Assembly (NCBI RefSeq): GCF_945859705.1
Contig: NC_079135.1
Span: 36,505,679-36,569,678 of the forward strand
Source: Episyrphus balteatus
Lineage: Eukaryota; Arthropoda; Insecta; Diptera; Syrphidae
Length of the DNA: 64,000 nucleotides
Direction of reading: 5' to 3'
Shown: positions 51,497-61,690 of the stretch, piece by piece
Layout: every line of letters starts with the position of its first letter
Numbering within the stretch: position 1 is the first letter of the stretch
Translations under genes and position numbers: made by a program
Notes under the pieces: model-generated
Databases searched by the model: none
Told to the model about the DNA's origin: nothing
Seen by the model: only the letters and a program-made list of their open reading frames with translations

Positions 51497-51645
51497 GCCC
51501 CGTTTCATTGGAGGTGGTTAGTTTACTCATGAGTAGATCTAGTACTAGAATTAACACATGATCTTCTACTCGAGGAGATAGAAATGTGTAGTTGTTGTAC
51601 TAGATTTCTACTCACGAGTAAATTACCACCTCCAATGGAACAGGA
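51497..51645. mobile_element. MITE, TTGGAGGTGGTAG family, best-preserved copy
   Basis: Terminal repeats of about 45 bp: CATTGGAGGTGGTTAGTTTA at the left and TAAATTACCACCTCCAATGG at the right, within outer CCCCGTTTC / GGAACAGG. Central ATCTAGTACTAG and TGTACTAGATTTCTAC are shared with the copies at 14.6 and 18.5-19.3 kb. Confidence 0.8.
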
Positions 51646-53819
51646 TTATTGATGTACAAAATTAACCCATGGATCAAGTACTTTTTTTAACATTACTTCA
51701 AAAAATCTCCCTCAGCAACACTGTTCAATCCTATAAACTCTCCTTTCGAAGGAGAACACAAAAAATCACCATGGAAAATTGGGAAAATGCAATCGCAGAC
51801 GACGACGACGACGAGGCACAGTTTGATACTTTCATACAAAAGGAATAAATAAAAAAAAAAATAAAATCCCAACATAAAACCGGCGTCGCCGTCTTGTCGT
51901 CGCCCATGGAAAATGAAGAAAAAAAAAGGACAGGCTAGGCATTATTTTTTGTTGTTGTTAATTTCTAGTCTATAGTCTGTAGTGTTTGCTTGTTCAAATA
52001 AAAAAAAAAACAAAAACAATGTAACTTAGCTACCCTCTTCTGCAACAATAAAAAAAAAGGGATGAAAACAAAAAAAAAGTGCAAATCAGCGCTATAATAC
52101 ACCGGCGAGTGACGATGACGACGACGACCGGCCAAGGGTTGATTTTCCTTCCACCAAAAGCGAAAGCAATCGGCCGGTCCTTTTTTTTTTTTGTATTCCT
52201 TCCAAATGCATGTCCAGTTAGTCGAAACAATAAAAACGACACCTATAACTGTTTTTTATTTATTCATTTCAGTACAGTATGCATGCATGCATAAAGTATA
52301 CGTAATTTATGGTTATCCTTTTTTAAACCCGAGCGAGGGTTGTTGGCGGCTCATTTCCCAACAACAACAACAAAAACAGGGGTGATTTATTAACTGTACT
52401 CGCACTGAAAAGTGCCTAAAAAAACTTAAAGCTAAATCCAGGTATACAGGGAATAAGGAAAAAAGTTGGAAACACATTTTTTGGAGAAAAACTTACCTTA
52501 TTTGGTCAAAAAGACGTTAAAATTTGTCTTATTTTTTTTTTGTTTTTTTTTCAAGTCGAAAAAAATTCGATGTAAAATATTTGAATTAAAAAAAGTTATA
52601 TCCAAAATTTGTTCTAAAAAAAAATTGTGTTTGGCGTGCAACTTTGAGTCTCCTCACTGTGAATTATTTTTTGTTTTCAAAAGAAAAATACTTTCCACTT
52701 TTTCATTCACAATTTATTTATTTATTTCCACTTTTAAGATCATTTGCAAGAAAAAATTCACTTCAAATCAAACAGATTTTTTTTTTTCTTCTTTTGCTCG
52801 TGTATATCCGTTTTGTTTTCTCAGAGAAGAAAATTGTATTCTTTTTTGTTGTTGTAACGTTCGGTTTGATGGACAATTCAAAAGCAAATCGGTTATTTTA
52901 TCTATATTTGAAATAAAATAATAAAACAAACCTCACACACTCCACTCACTGGTCTATCTTTTATTTTTGTTTAAATATTCTTTTTCTTTTATTTATTTAT
53001 TATAATGTTTTTTTCTAGAGAAGAAAAAATAAACTAACACGCGAGACCGCAAAGAGAATCTACGAAGGAATGAAAGGAGAAATGGAATAAATTTCCGATG
53101 ATGCCGTTTTGTTTGTCGCCATTGAGATTCCAGTTTTTCCAATCCACATTTCCAGGTTGTGTGTCTGTGTGTGTTTGGTTCCAGTTCAAATGCATTTTGT
53201 TGCAAACGAAAACTGGAATTCGTGCTGTTGGAAGCGATAGAAGGAGAAATTTATGTTGTTTTTTTGTTTGTTTTTTTTTTTTTTTTCTTCTCTTTAGTGT
53301 ACAAAGGATAAAGGGAATAATGCCGCAATTTATTATTTTCTGCTGGTTCGGTTCGGTTGCTGCTAGAAATGGAAGAAAAAAATAAGGTTTGTTTGGTTTG
53401 GGCGCTTTGTTTGGATTTTGTTTTTTTCATCTTGTGGGAAATTAAAGAGAATTATCGTAGTGCAATGCACTTTTAAATAATTCTTGAAGAGAAATTAATT
53501 TTGGTATGGATTTTGAATGGAAGTGGATGGTGGTGGATGGTAAATTGGTACAGTACAGTAGAGTATAAAAAATGAGGGCACATTGGAAAAAGTAATTTTT
53601 TTTTCTAATTTGTTGCAAGTTTGTTGCAGTTTTGATGTAATAAATGTAGTTTTGTTTTTGAAGAAGAAAAAAACGAGAATGAAATTAGGTATGAAACAAT
53701 TTACGAGCTAAATGAAACTTATTCGTTACATGTTAGGTATTGAGCAGAATAAATAAGTAGAGGAGAGAGGGTCAGTTTTGGGTAGCGCCAACAAAAATAT
53801 CCAAACGAATATACCTATA
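51646..53819. other. Gene-free stretch with a less AT-rich island (51.7-52.4 kb)
   Basis: Short tracts GACGACGACGACGACGA (51798-51813) and GACGATGACGACGACGACC (52111-52129), plus AACAACAACAACAAA. On the minus strand AAG|GTAAGT at about 52494 is donor-like, but no convincing exon precedes it. Long ORFs here are T-rich artefacts. Confidence 0.4.
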
Positions 53820-53887
53820 TAGAAAAGAACGCACATTAGGTTTTAACAACTATATAGTTGTTAAAACCTAATGTGCGTTCTTTTCTA
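53820..53887. repeat. Perfect 68-bp palindrome
   Basis: Every base pairs around the centre 53853/53854 (AACTATATAGTT core), with no loop. Each half ends with the terminal sequence of the neighbouring element (GTGCGTTCTTTTCT), so it looks like a head-to-head duplication of that terminus. Confidence 0.95.
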
Positions 53888-54679
53888 ACAATAGTTAACT
53901 AGGTATATGGCTTTTAATCAAGAAGTGTTCAAACGTCAAACTGTCGACTTTGAAGACACTGACATTAGTTTTTCTATTAGAAAACATTTATGAAAGCTGT
54001 TAAATAGGTATTGTTTTTAATAAGAAAAAAAATCAATTTAACATGGTCTTTAAACAGTCAGCAACTAAGGTAATAAATGCATACGAAAACTAATTTAAAA
54101 CCGGGATTTTATTAAATTTAAAATTTGTATCTGCCATGTTCTTCAAGGTGGGGGTTGTCAGATTTGGCTTTGACAGATTCGGTTACATCCCTATTGTTAA
54201 CTTTTGTCGTTCCTTTAATACAAAATAGTACGATTTGTAACTATTTGACAGATGAACATCGTTCCGAAACTCGTTTTGAAGTGTCAAATAGTTACGATAT
54301 TCGTAACTTGTTCCAACTCACCTCCATGATATGGGGGTAACACTCACGAGGTTATTGATGTGTCAAAGTGGTTGTTTTGCTTACAAAACCAATGCAGAGA
54401 TTTTTTTCTTTTGTAAATAAGAGGGAAAAATGTATCTAAATAAAAATAAATTTTATGATGCGAGAGAATTTATTTTGACTAAAAAAACATGATTTTTTGT
54501 TATAATTATGCAAATAAAAGTATTCTCATTTTTTTGATGGTTTGACAGTTTAACAATATCTTACAATAAGTCGTTCTTAAACGAATTGTAAAACAAAACC
54601 AACAAATTCTTAAATGACACTTCAACAATATTTTGTGACATGGCAACCATAGTTGACTATTGTTAAAAAAAGAACGCAC
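53873..54679. mobile_element. Putative transposon, GTGCGTTCTTTT ends
   Basis: 807 bp with inverted ends GTGCGTTCTTTTCTAACAAT / ATTGTTAAAAAAAGAACGCAC continuing through AGTYAACTA, about 30 bp in all. No transposase. An internal hairpin (GTAACTATTTGACA ... TGTCAAATAGTTAC, about 54237-54295) is present. Confidence 0.65.
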
Positions 54680-55270
54680 TTCTACTGCAAAATAATTTTA
54701 TAGTGATAGATAACTCGTTTTTAAAAAAATATGTCAAAATTCGGGACGATATGTACCTACACATTAATAAAAAGACGGTTTTATACTAAGCCTACCTTAT
54801 TTATTTTTTTTTTTTATCTGAGACGTTAAGCGTTTATTTATAAAAACTGTATTTTTGTTCACATTTCTTGATTATAGAAATGGCATCCACACTGAGAAAA
54901 ATAAACTATGTAAAACTGTGGATCAGTTTGTCATCTGATACTTCTTGCCTTTGATTCAAGTTTTACGCACCGATAGTCCATTTCAGTTCAAATTTTGAGC
55001 ACTTGTAGATCATTTGAAATCCCCAGGATTTATTTGGGGTATTTATGGAACGGTGGTAAACTGGTACACCTGGTAAACGTGGTAAGGTGCTAAATGTGTC
55101 AAAGTTTTATATGGGTTAGACCTGTTTGTTTACCATTTTAAAAGGTTTACTCAGAGTTTACATCGTTGCATGAATACCCCTATTATTTACAAGTCAACTT
55201 ATTGGGCATTTTCGAATTTAACTAGGATTTGAGAGAAGAATTTCGATTCTTTCAAATATAAAAAGAACCA
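54680..55270. other. Gene-free stretch
   Basis: Repeated GGTAAAC-type words at about 55050-55085; otherwise nothing recognised. Confidence 0.3.
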
Positions 55271-55357
55271 CCCTACTAACAATTTTGCTTCTATAATGCT
55301 TTACAGAAGCAACAATTGCATCTGTAAAGCTTTATAGAACCAAAATTGTTTGTCGGG
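55271..55357. repeat. 87-bp conserved hairpin, copy 1
   Basis: The arms AACAATTTTGCTTCTATAAT... and ...TTATAGAACCAAAATTGTT pair, with GCTTTACAGA facing TCTGTAAAGC near the loop and CCC/GGG at the ends. It is 86/87 identical to 62200-62286. Size and fold resemble a tiny MITE or a microRNA-like hairpin. Confidence 0.8.
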
Positions 55358-56449
55358 CATCTTAGAGTCGCATCATGAAAATCAGGGGCCCAATTCCGCA
55401 AGAGTGAGTTTTCATGTATACACGAAAATAAGTGAACATTACGTTCTTCAGTACAAAAAATTCATTACATGCTTCAAGTCGAGGCGTATGGGATTTTTGA
55501 TTTGTAAAAACAGCAATTTATGTTGTGATCAGTTGAGTGAAGGTGTTAAAACATGAAAAACAAATTTTTTTTAAGTACTATATGTAACTAAATGCTGAGG
55601 GACCTTGAACTATTTCAAGCAGGTTTTATGCTTATGAAAACGTCTTCTTAAACATTTGTACCTAGTTTATGCGCACACAGTCTTTTATTATGTACTAGCC
55701 GACCCAGCCCTCGAAATTCGAGTGCCAATTTCTTTATTTTTTTTTTATTTGCAACAATTTTGAACACAATAATACCAAAATAGTTTCTTTATTTTTTATA
55801 GTATTTGTTGTTGTTTTCTTACAATTAACTACACTTTTTACACAGGAATATATAATATACCTACTTTTTGATATATTTTAAGCCTGATTTAGATATTGTT
55901 GAACTACGTTTTAACTACGCTCAACTACGTAAAAAAAGTATCGAAAAAGAAAATGCAAAGTGTAATCTCCTTAAGGGCATTGTGTTTGCACCTTGCATTT
56001 CAATTCAATTCAACCTGTTTCATGTTCCATTCGTTCAAATTCCATCCGTCAATCATTCAACCTCCACCAACTTCACTCAAATTTGTCATTCACACCATTT
56101 TTTTTTTTCATTTAGCTTGTAGGAACATGAAAACAGACCGAGTTCTTTTTGCGATTGTGTATGTGTCCTTTGACAACAATTTTACCACGTACGTCAATCT
56201 GAAATCAATACAACTTCTGCAAAATAAAACCAGAGATCCCTTTGATCAATAATTTTGTTTATTTTCTTCGGTAATATAAATTCAATTAAATCAAAATCAA
56301 TAGAAAATTGCAGATATTATTAAGACCTGAGTGAAGATGAAGTAGAAAGTTAATTATTTTGGCCGTATGCTGTCGTTTTACAGAGACAAAATATCCTGAA
56401 GGCAATCACGGGAAGAAAAGTCACAGTAATTTGACTTTTTCACAATAAC
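55358..56449. other. Gene-free stretch
   Basis: ACTAGCCGACCCAGCC at about 55695 resembles a short motif common in arthropod retroelement debris; I cannot assign it. No coding frame with homology. Confidence 0.35.
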
Positions 56450-56452
56450 TAT

Positions 56453-57286
56453 AGGTGTGTTTTTTTGTTTATCTATATAGATTTTGTGCAAAAAAACGAC
56501 ATCGAGATTTTTGAAATCAAAACAATTTACGTGTTAAAAACAACAAAAACTTTATCTGTATAGATTTTTGAAAAATCCAGATAATTATCCAGATTTTACT
56601 TTCTCTCGATAAAAACAGTAGTGCCAAGGTAGTTTAATTGTTGTGTTCATACAGAAATATCTGAAAATATTAACAAAAAAAAAAGCAGAGAAAACGAGGT
56701 TTGAAAAAAACTCTCATAGAAAAAAATAATAAAAAATTTGTTTGACATGGTTGCATTGAAATGTTAATATCTCGAGATATACGCAATGCACTTTTCAGAT
56801 AAAAGTCTTAAATGGATCCTGATAAGATTGTTGAACAGATATGTATATAAAATTACCAAAGTTTTTTCGAAAAATTAGAAATAAAAATAAAAAAGTTTTC
56901 ACATTTGATTTTTAAAAAATCGAAAAAAAATTCAATATGGCCACCTTCAAACGCTTATAACACAAGAACGACGCAACTAATGTTAATGGTCATGGTCTTA
57001 AAATGTAGCTAAGAATATACAGATAATTTTTGGTTTTTTGTGAAAAAACAATTTTTTTGAATCCAACATGGATGCCATGGCCATATGAAAATTTTTGTTT
57101 GCATCCAACATGGATGTAATGGCCTTCCCACTTCGGAGTTAAAATAAAAAAAAAACAAAAGCAACATTTTTGACAGACAGCTGCCAAAGTATGTGTACAG
57201 TGGTGCCAAATGTTTGCATGGATTTCAAAAATCCCGATGTCGTTTTTTTGCACAAAATCTATATAGATAAACAAAAAAACACACCT
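56453..57286. mobile_element. Transposon with 66-bp terminal inverted repeats
   Basis: 834 bp. The arms 56453-56518 and 57221-57286 are almost identical inverses (start AGGTGTGTTTTTTTGTTTAT), flanked by TAT (56450-56452, 57287-57289). Inside, TCCAACATGGATG is repeated twice about 43 bp apart (57062, 57105). No transposase. Confidence 0.82.
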
Positions 57287-57289
57287 TAT

Positions 57290-57680
57290 GTCAGAAAAAA
57301 TTATATTTTGATCGCAAATTGTTTTTTTTTTTATTTATTTTATATTTTTCCGCAATAAAAAAACGATATTCAATTAGAATTTACTCTTTATTTGAAGTTG
57401 GTGTTCTCAAATTAACAATACGAAGAAAACTTTCAGCTTGACGTTTGAGAAATGTCAAATCTTCCAGGAAAATTTTAATGAATGCGTTCAGACACTTAAT
57501 AATGATTAAAGATATGTTCTCATTTATTAAAGGTGCGTTCAGGTGTAGATCTTCATAATATACAGTAGTAAAAAGGTAATCCGTGGTACTATGTGGTGAG
57601 AAGCGACATTTTTTAATCAAACAAATCAATTCTTAAGGCATTACAACGACAACTGCGTCGCACAACAACGTTTTTTTATG
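57290..57680. other. Gene-free AT-rich spacer
   Basis: Nothing recognised between two transposons. Confidence 0.3.
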
Positions 57681-58453
57681 TTAAAGCCATAACTACAATG
57701 ACCTAAAAAGTGAAAAAGTGGGAAATTTACAAAATTAAATTTTTTTTTGTTTATGTTGAATCGGGCTTTTTTGGTCAATTCCTTTTATATGCAAATAAAA
57801 ATCTTTATTTCATACTTTCTCCCACCGCCATCAACTTAGCAGCACTTAGTGGGGATTTTCAAAATTTTTTATGCAAATAATTAGGTGAGAATTAGGTGAA
57901 ATTTAGTGAATCAATTTTACAATTTGGTGAATCATAGTTTAAAAGTTATTAACAAATTACGTAAGGCATAAAGTTAGCAGCACTTGGTCATGAAATTCAA
58001 AAAAAATTTCTCCATAATTCAGTGTCAATTTAGTGAATCGTATTTCATCAGTTTCATAATTTGGTGAATCATAGTTTATTAAATAATAACTAAAATAGAA
58101 AAATTAACAAACGTGACTTAACGTAAAAAAAGCATTTGTTAATCATGGACACAAACCTCACGAATGAGAATGGCAGAGTTCAACACACCAAAACTGAACC
58201 TAAATTCAGATTTTTTCACATTGAACGCACTTAATATAAATGTATACTATGACAATGCGTTCAGGTGACGTTTTTCATTTACAAGATACACTTTGATTTG
58301 AAAATTTCCAATGCGAGTTACAACAAAAATGCTATTTTATAATACAAAAAAAGTTTGTTTACATCTTCACTAGCCCAGAACTAACATTCAGTGGAAGTTA
58401 CCCACAAGAAAGATTTTGTTTTTTTTTTCGCATGAGTCTTGGACACTGATCTG

Positions 58454-59021
58454 TCTTGGAACATTTTTGAACTTCCGCAGATGATTACTTCAAAAGTATG
58501 ATTCACCAAATTCTGAAATTTGGAACATTTATTCAGAAAAAGACCACAAGCATTTTGGTACATAATTCATAATTTGGTGAATCTTAATTCAAGAGTTACA
58601 TGCGATTTTGTTTTTTTCGCGTGCGTCTTGGAACATTTTTGAACTTCCGCAGATGATTACTTCAAAAGTATGATTCACCAAATTCTGAAATTTGGAACAT
58701 TTATTCAAAAAAAGACCACAAGCATTTTGGTACATTATTCATAATTTGGTGAATCTTAATTCAAGAGTTACATGCGATTTTGTTTTTTTCGCGTGCGTCT
58801 TGGAACATTTTTGAACTTCCGCAGATGATTACTTCAAAAGTATGATTCACCAAATTCTGAAATTTGGAACATTTATTCAGAAAAAGACCACAAGCATTTT
58901 GGTACATAATTTATAATTTGGTGAATCTTAATTCAAGAGTTACATGCGATTTTGTTTTTTTCGCGTGCGTCTTGGAACATTTTTGAACTTCCGCAGATGA
59001 TTACTTCAAAAGTATGATTCA
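58454..59021. repeat. 172-bp tandem array, left arm
   Basis: TCTTGGAACATTTTTGAACT starts at 58454, 58626, 58798 and 58970, an exact 172-bp period; the fourth unit is cut at the centre. Each unit carries GATTCACCAAATT and its inverse AATTTGGTGAATC. Confidence 0.92.
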
Positions 59022-59093
59022 TCAAATTATGAATTATGTACCAAAATGCTTTTGGTCTTTTTCTGAATAAATGTTCCAAATTTCAGAATTTGG

Positions 59094-59661
59094 TGAATCA
59101 TACTTTTGAAGTAATCATCTGCGGAAGTTCAAAAATGTTCCAAGACGCACGCGAAAAAAACAAAATCGCATGTAACTCTTGAATTAAGATTCACCAAATT
59201 ATGAATTATGTACCAAAATGCTTGTGGTCTTTTTCTGAATAAATGTTCCAAATTTCAGAATTTGGTGAATCATACTTTTGAAGTAATCATCTGCGGAAGT
59301 TCAAAAATGTACCAAGACGCACGCGAAAAAAACAAAATCGCATGTAACTCTTGAATTAAGATTCACCAAATTATGAATAATGTACCAAAATGCTTGTGGT
59401 CTTTTTTTGAATAAATGTTCCAAATTTCAGAATTTGGTGAATCATACTTTTGAAGTAATCATCTGCGGAAGTTCAAAAATGTTCCAAGACGCACGCGAAA
59501 AAAACAAAATCGCATGTAACTCTTGAATTAAGATTCACCAAATTATGAATTATGTACCAAAATGCTTGTGGTCTTTTTCTGAATAAATGTTCCAAATTTC
59601 AGAATTTGGTGAATCATACTTTTGAAGTAATCATCTGCGGAAGTTCAAAAATGTTCCAAGA
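59094..59661. repeat. 172-bp tandem array, right arm
   Basis: Mirror image of the left array with the same period. Unit-specific variants (for example the seven-T version CTTTTTTTGAATAAATG at about 59401) lie opposite their counterparts in the left arm. Confidence 0.92.
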
Positions 59662-60300
59662 CAGATCAGTGTCCAAGACTCATGCGAAAAAAAAAACAAA
59701 ATCTTTCTTGTGGGTAACTTCCACTGAATGTTAGTTCTGGGCTAGTGAAGATGTAAACAAACTTTTTTTGTATTATAAAATAGCATTTTTGTTGTAACTC
59801 ACATTGGAAATTTTCAAATCAAAGTGTATCTTGTAAATGAAAAACGTCACCTGAACGCATTGTCATAGTATACATTTATATTAAGTGCGTTCAATGTGAA
59901 AAAATCTGAATTTAGGTTCAGTTTTGGTGTGTTGAACTCTGCCATTCTCATTCGTGAGGTTTGTGTCCATGATTAACAAATGCTTTTTTTACGTTACGTC
60001 ACGTTTGTTAATTTTTCTATTTTAGTTATTATTTAATAAACTATGATTCACCAAATTATGAAACTGATGAAATACGATTCACTAAATTGACACTGAATTA
60101 TGGAGAAATTTTTATTGAATTTCATGACCAAGTGCTGCTAACTTTACGCCTTACGTAATTTGTTAATAACTTTTAAACTATGATTCACCAAATTGTAAAA
60201 TTGATTCACTAAATTTCACCTAATTCTCACCTAATTATTTGCATAAAAAATTTTGAAAATCCCCACTAAGTGCTGCTAAGTTGATGGCGGTCTTTCTCCC

Positions 60301-60336
60301 TACGTTTCGTCGTAATTTCTCGACTTCTTCAGGGGT
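60301..60336 (-). other. Hammerhead-like core motif
   Basis: On the minus strand CTGAAGA is followed by A, the stem GTCG/CGAC with an 8-nt loop, then GAAAC, close to the hammerhead ribozyme core CUGANGA-stem II-GAAA. One extra nucleotide breaks the consensus and the cleavage site is not defined, so activity is doubtful. Confidence 0.3.
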
Positions 60337-60668
60337 ATTTTATTAAATCTGTTAAATATTACATTGAAAACTTTTTACACTGTTACAAAAATTGTTTAAA
60401 AAAGCCCGATTCAACATAAACAAATAAATAATTGGTCAAATTATCATTAATTCAATTTTTTTTTTATTTCTTTCTAGCAATATGTTTTTTTTTTTTTAAT
60501 TTTTGGAAAAAACTACCAAACATTTTGTTTTAAACCAAAAAATAAGCTTTTTGCATCATTATTTTTTATTTTGTCGTCGTAAAAACTGTCATAAAATGAG
60601 TTTGAAATCTATCACTTTTTGACTTTTTGCAAAAAGTTGCCGTTGTAGTTATACTTTTAAAGCCTTGA

Positions 60669-60930
60669 GGCTTAACTACAATGACCTAAAAAGTGAAAAA
60701 GTGGGAAATTTACAAAAGTAAACAAAATTTATTTCTTTTCAAGCTCCATTTGTTTTTGGAAAAAACTACAAAAATTGTTTTTCAAACCAAAAAATAAGCT
60801 TTCTGCATCATTATTTTTAATTTTTTAGTCGAAAAAACTATCACAAAATGATTTTGAAAATGTTGACTTATTGACTTTTTGCATTAAGTGGCTTTTAACT
60901 ACATTGGCTCAAAAAGTGAAAAAGTACAAA
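60669..60930. mobile_element. AGGYATAACTACAA MITE, copy 2
   Basis: Left end AACTACAATGACCTAAAAAG and an interior with AAAAAATAAGCTTTCTGCAT match copies 1 and 3. The right end is diverged (TTTTAACTACATTGGC) and leads into a further partial repeat to about 61028. Confidence 0.65.
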
Positions 60931-61032
60931 AGTGACAATTTTCAAACGCATTTTTGTATGGTTCTTCGGGCTAGAAAATTAAAACAAAAAATGCGAAAAC
61001 CATATTTTTGTTGTATAAAAACAATTTGTTAA

Positions 61033-61273
61033 AGGCATAACTACAATGGCCTAAAAAGTGAAAAAGTGGGAAATTTACAAAATTAAAAAATTTTTATTTC
61101 TTTCTAGCGCTATTTTTTTTTAGAAAAAAACTACAAAAATTGTTTTTTTAAACCAAAAAATAAGCTTTCTGCATCAATATTTTTAATTTTGTGATGGGAA
61201 AAACTGTCACAAAATGAGTTTGAAAATGTTCACTTTTTGACTTTTTGCAAAAAGTGGCCGTTGTAGTTATACC
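61033..61273. mobile_element. AGGYATAACTACAA MITE, copy 3 (intact)
   Basis: 241 bp between TTAA (61029-61032) and TTAA (61274-61277), ends AGGCATAACTACAATGGCC / GGCCGTTGTAGTTATACC. Just inside each end are AAAAAGTG and CACTTTTTGAC modules. No coding sequence. Confidence 0.8.
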
Positions 61274-61289
61274 TTAACTCTTTTTTACA

Positions 61290-61460
61290 AAATTTTCAAA
61301 TTCATTTTTTGACAGTTTTTCTTACCTTAAAATCAAAAATAATGATGCAAAAAGCTTATTTTTTGCTTTAATAAACAAAAACAAATAGCGCTAGAAAGAA
61401 ATAAAAAAAAATTAATTTTGTAAATTTCCCTTTTTTTTCACTTTTTAGGTTATTGTAGAT
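61290..61460. mobile_element. AGGYATAACTACAA MITE, copy 4 (inverted, partial)
   Basis: AATGATGCAAAAAGCTTATT and GTAAATTTCCC...CACTTTTTAGG...ATTGTAG are the reverse complement of the interior and left end of the other copies. Confidence 0.65.
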
Positions 61461-61690
61461 AAGGAACAAAAAAGACGTTTTTGTTAGTTTTCCCTGAACC
61501 TCATAAGAAAAACGCTTTGCCATGCGGCGATAAAATATTAGTGCCTTTTATGCAAAAATGTAAACGTCTAAAAGTGAAAACTTGGTAAAATGGTAAAGGA
61601 ACTGTCAAAGTCAGCTATTACATGAAGCCTCAAGAGGCTTGACTCTTTTTTCGAAATTTCTTTTGATAACACACCCACAAAAAAAAAAAA

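Larger units (their letters stand above)
57824..60291. mobile_element. Foldback-type element, near-perfect 2,468-bp inverted repeat
   Basis: The arms 57824-59021 and 59094-60291 (1,198 bp each) mirror one another about 59057.5 with only a handful of differences seen; the central 72 bp pair poorly. The element begins ACCGCCATCAACTTAGC and ends GCTAAGTTGATGGCGGT. The 9-bp direct repeat CTTTCTCCC sits at 57815-57823 and 60292-60300. Long arms with internal tandem repeats plus a 9-bp duplication fit foldback/MULE elements such as Drosophila FB. It has no coding capacity: the matching 60-codon ORFs in the two arms are palindrome images. Confidence 0.9.
57746..60424. mobile_element. Inverted-repeat element nested in the MITE
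   Basis: A 27-bp inverted repeat (TTTGTTTATGTTGAATCGGG... / ...CCCGATTCAACATAAACAAA) lies at 57746-57772 and 60398-60424. Without the foldback insertion the remaining sequence is about 200 bp. The true right end may extend to about 60455. Family unknown. Confidence 0.6.
57681..60660. mobile_element. TTAA-flanked MITE (AGGYATAACTACAA family), copy 1, split by nested insertions
   Basis: Left part TTAAAGCCATAACTACAATG... (57681-57745) and right part ...CCGTTGTAGTTATAC with TTAA at 60657-60660 match the left and right halves of the intact copy at 61033-61273. TTAA targets suggest a piggyBac-type mobiliser, by inference. Confidence 0.7.

Noticed and set aside
52466..52921. 151-codon plus-strand ORF
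   Set aside because: Phe/Lys-rich translation of T/A runs, no domain or homology, shifted overlapping ORFs of the same kind.
58454..59661. Regular repeats as a CRISPR-like array
   Set aside because: Eukaryotic DNA; the 172-bp units are contiguous with no unique spacers.
58381..59734. Identical 60-codon ORFs on opposite strands (58381-58563 minus, 59552-59734 plus)
   Set aside because: They are mirror images created by the inverted repeat; the sequence is AT-rich, lacks homology and the frame is not kept in the other repeat units.
57824..60291. Palindrome as an assembly artefact
   Set aside because: The 9-bp direct repeat at both outer ends and the small arm differences argue for a real insertion, though long reads would settle it.
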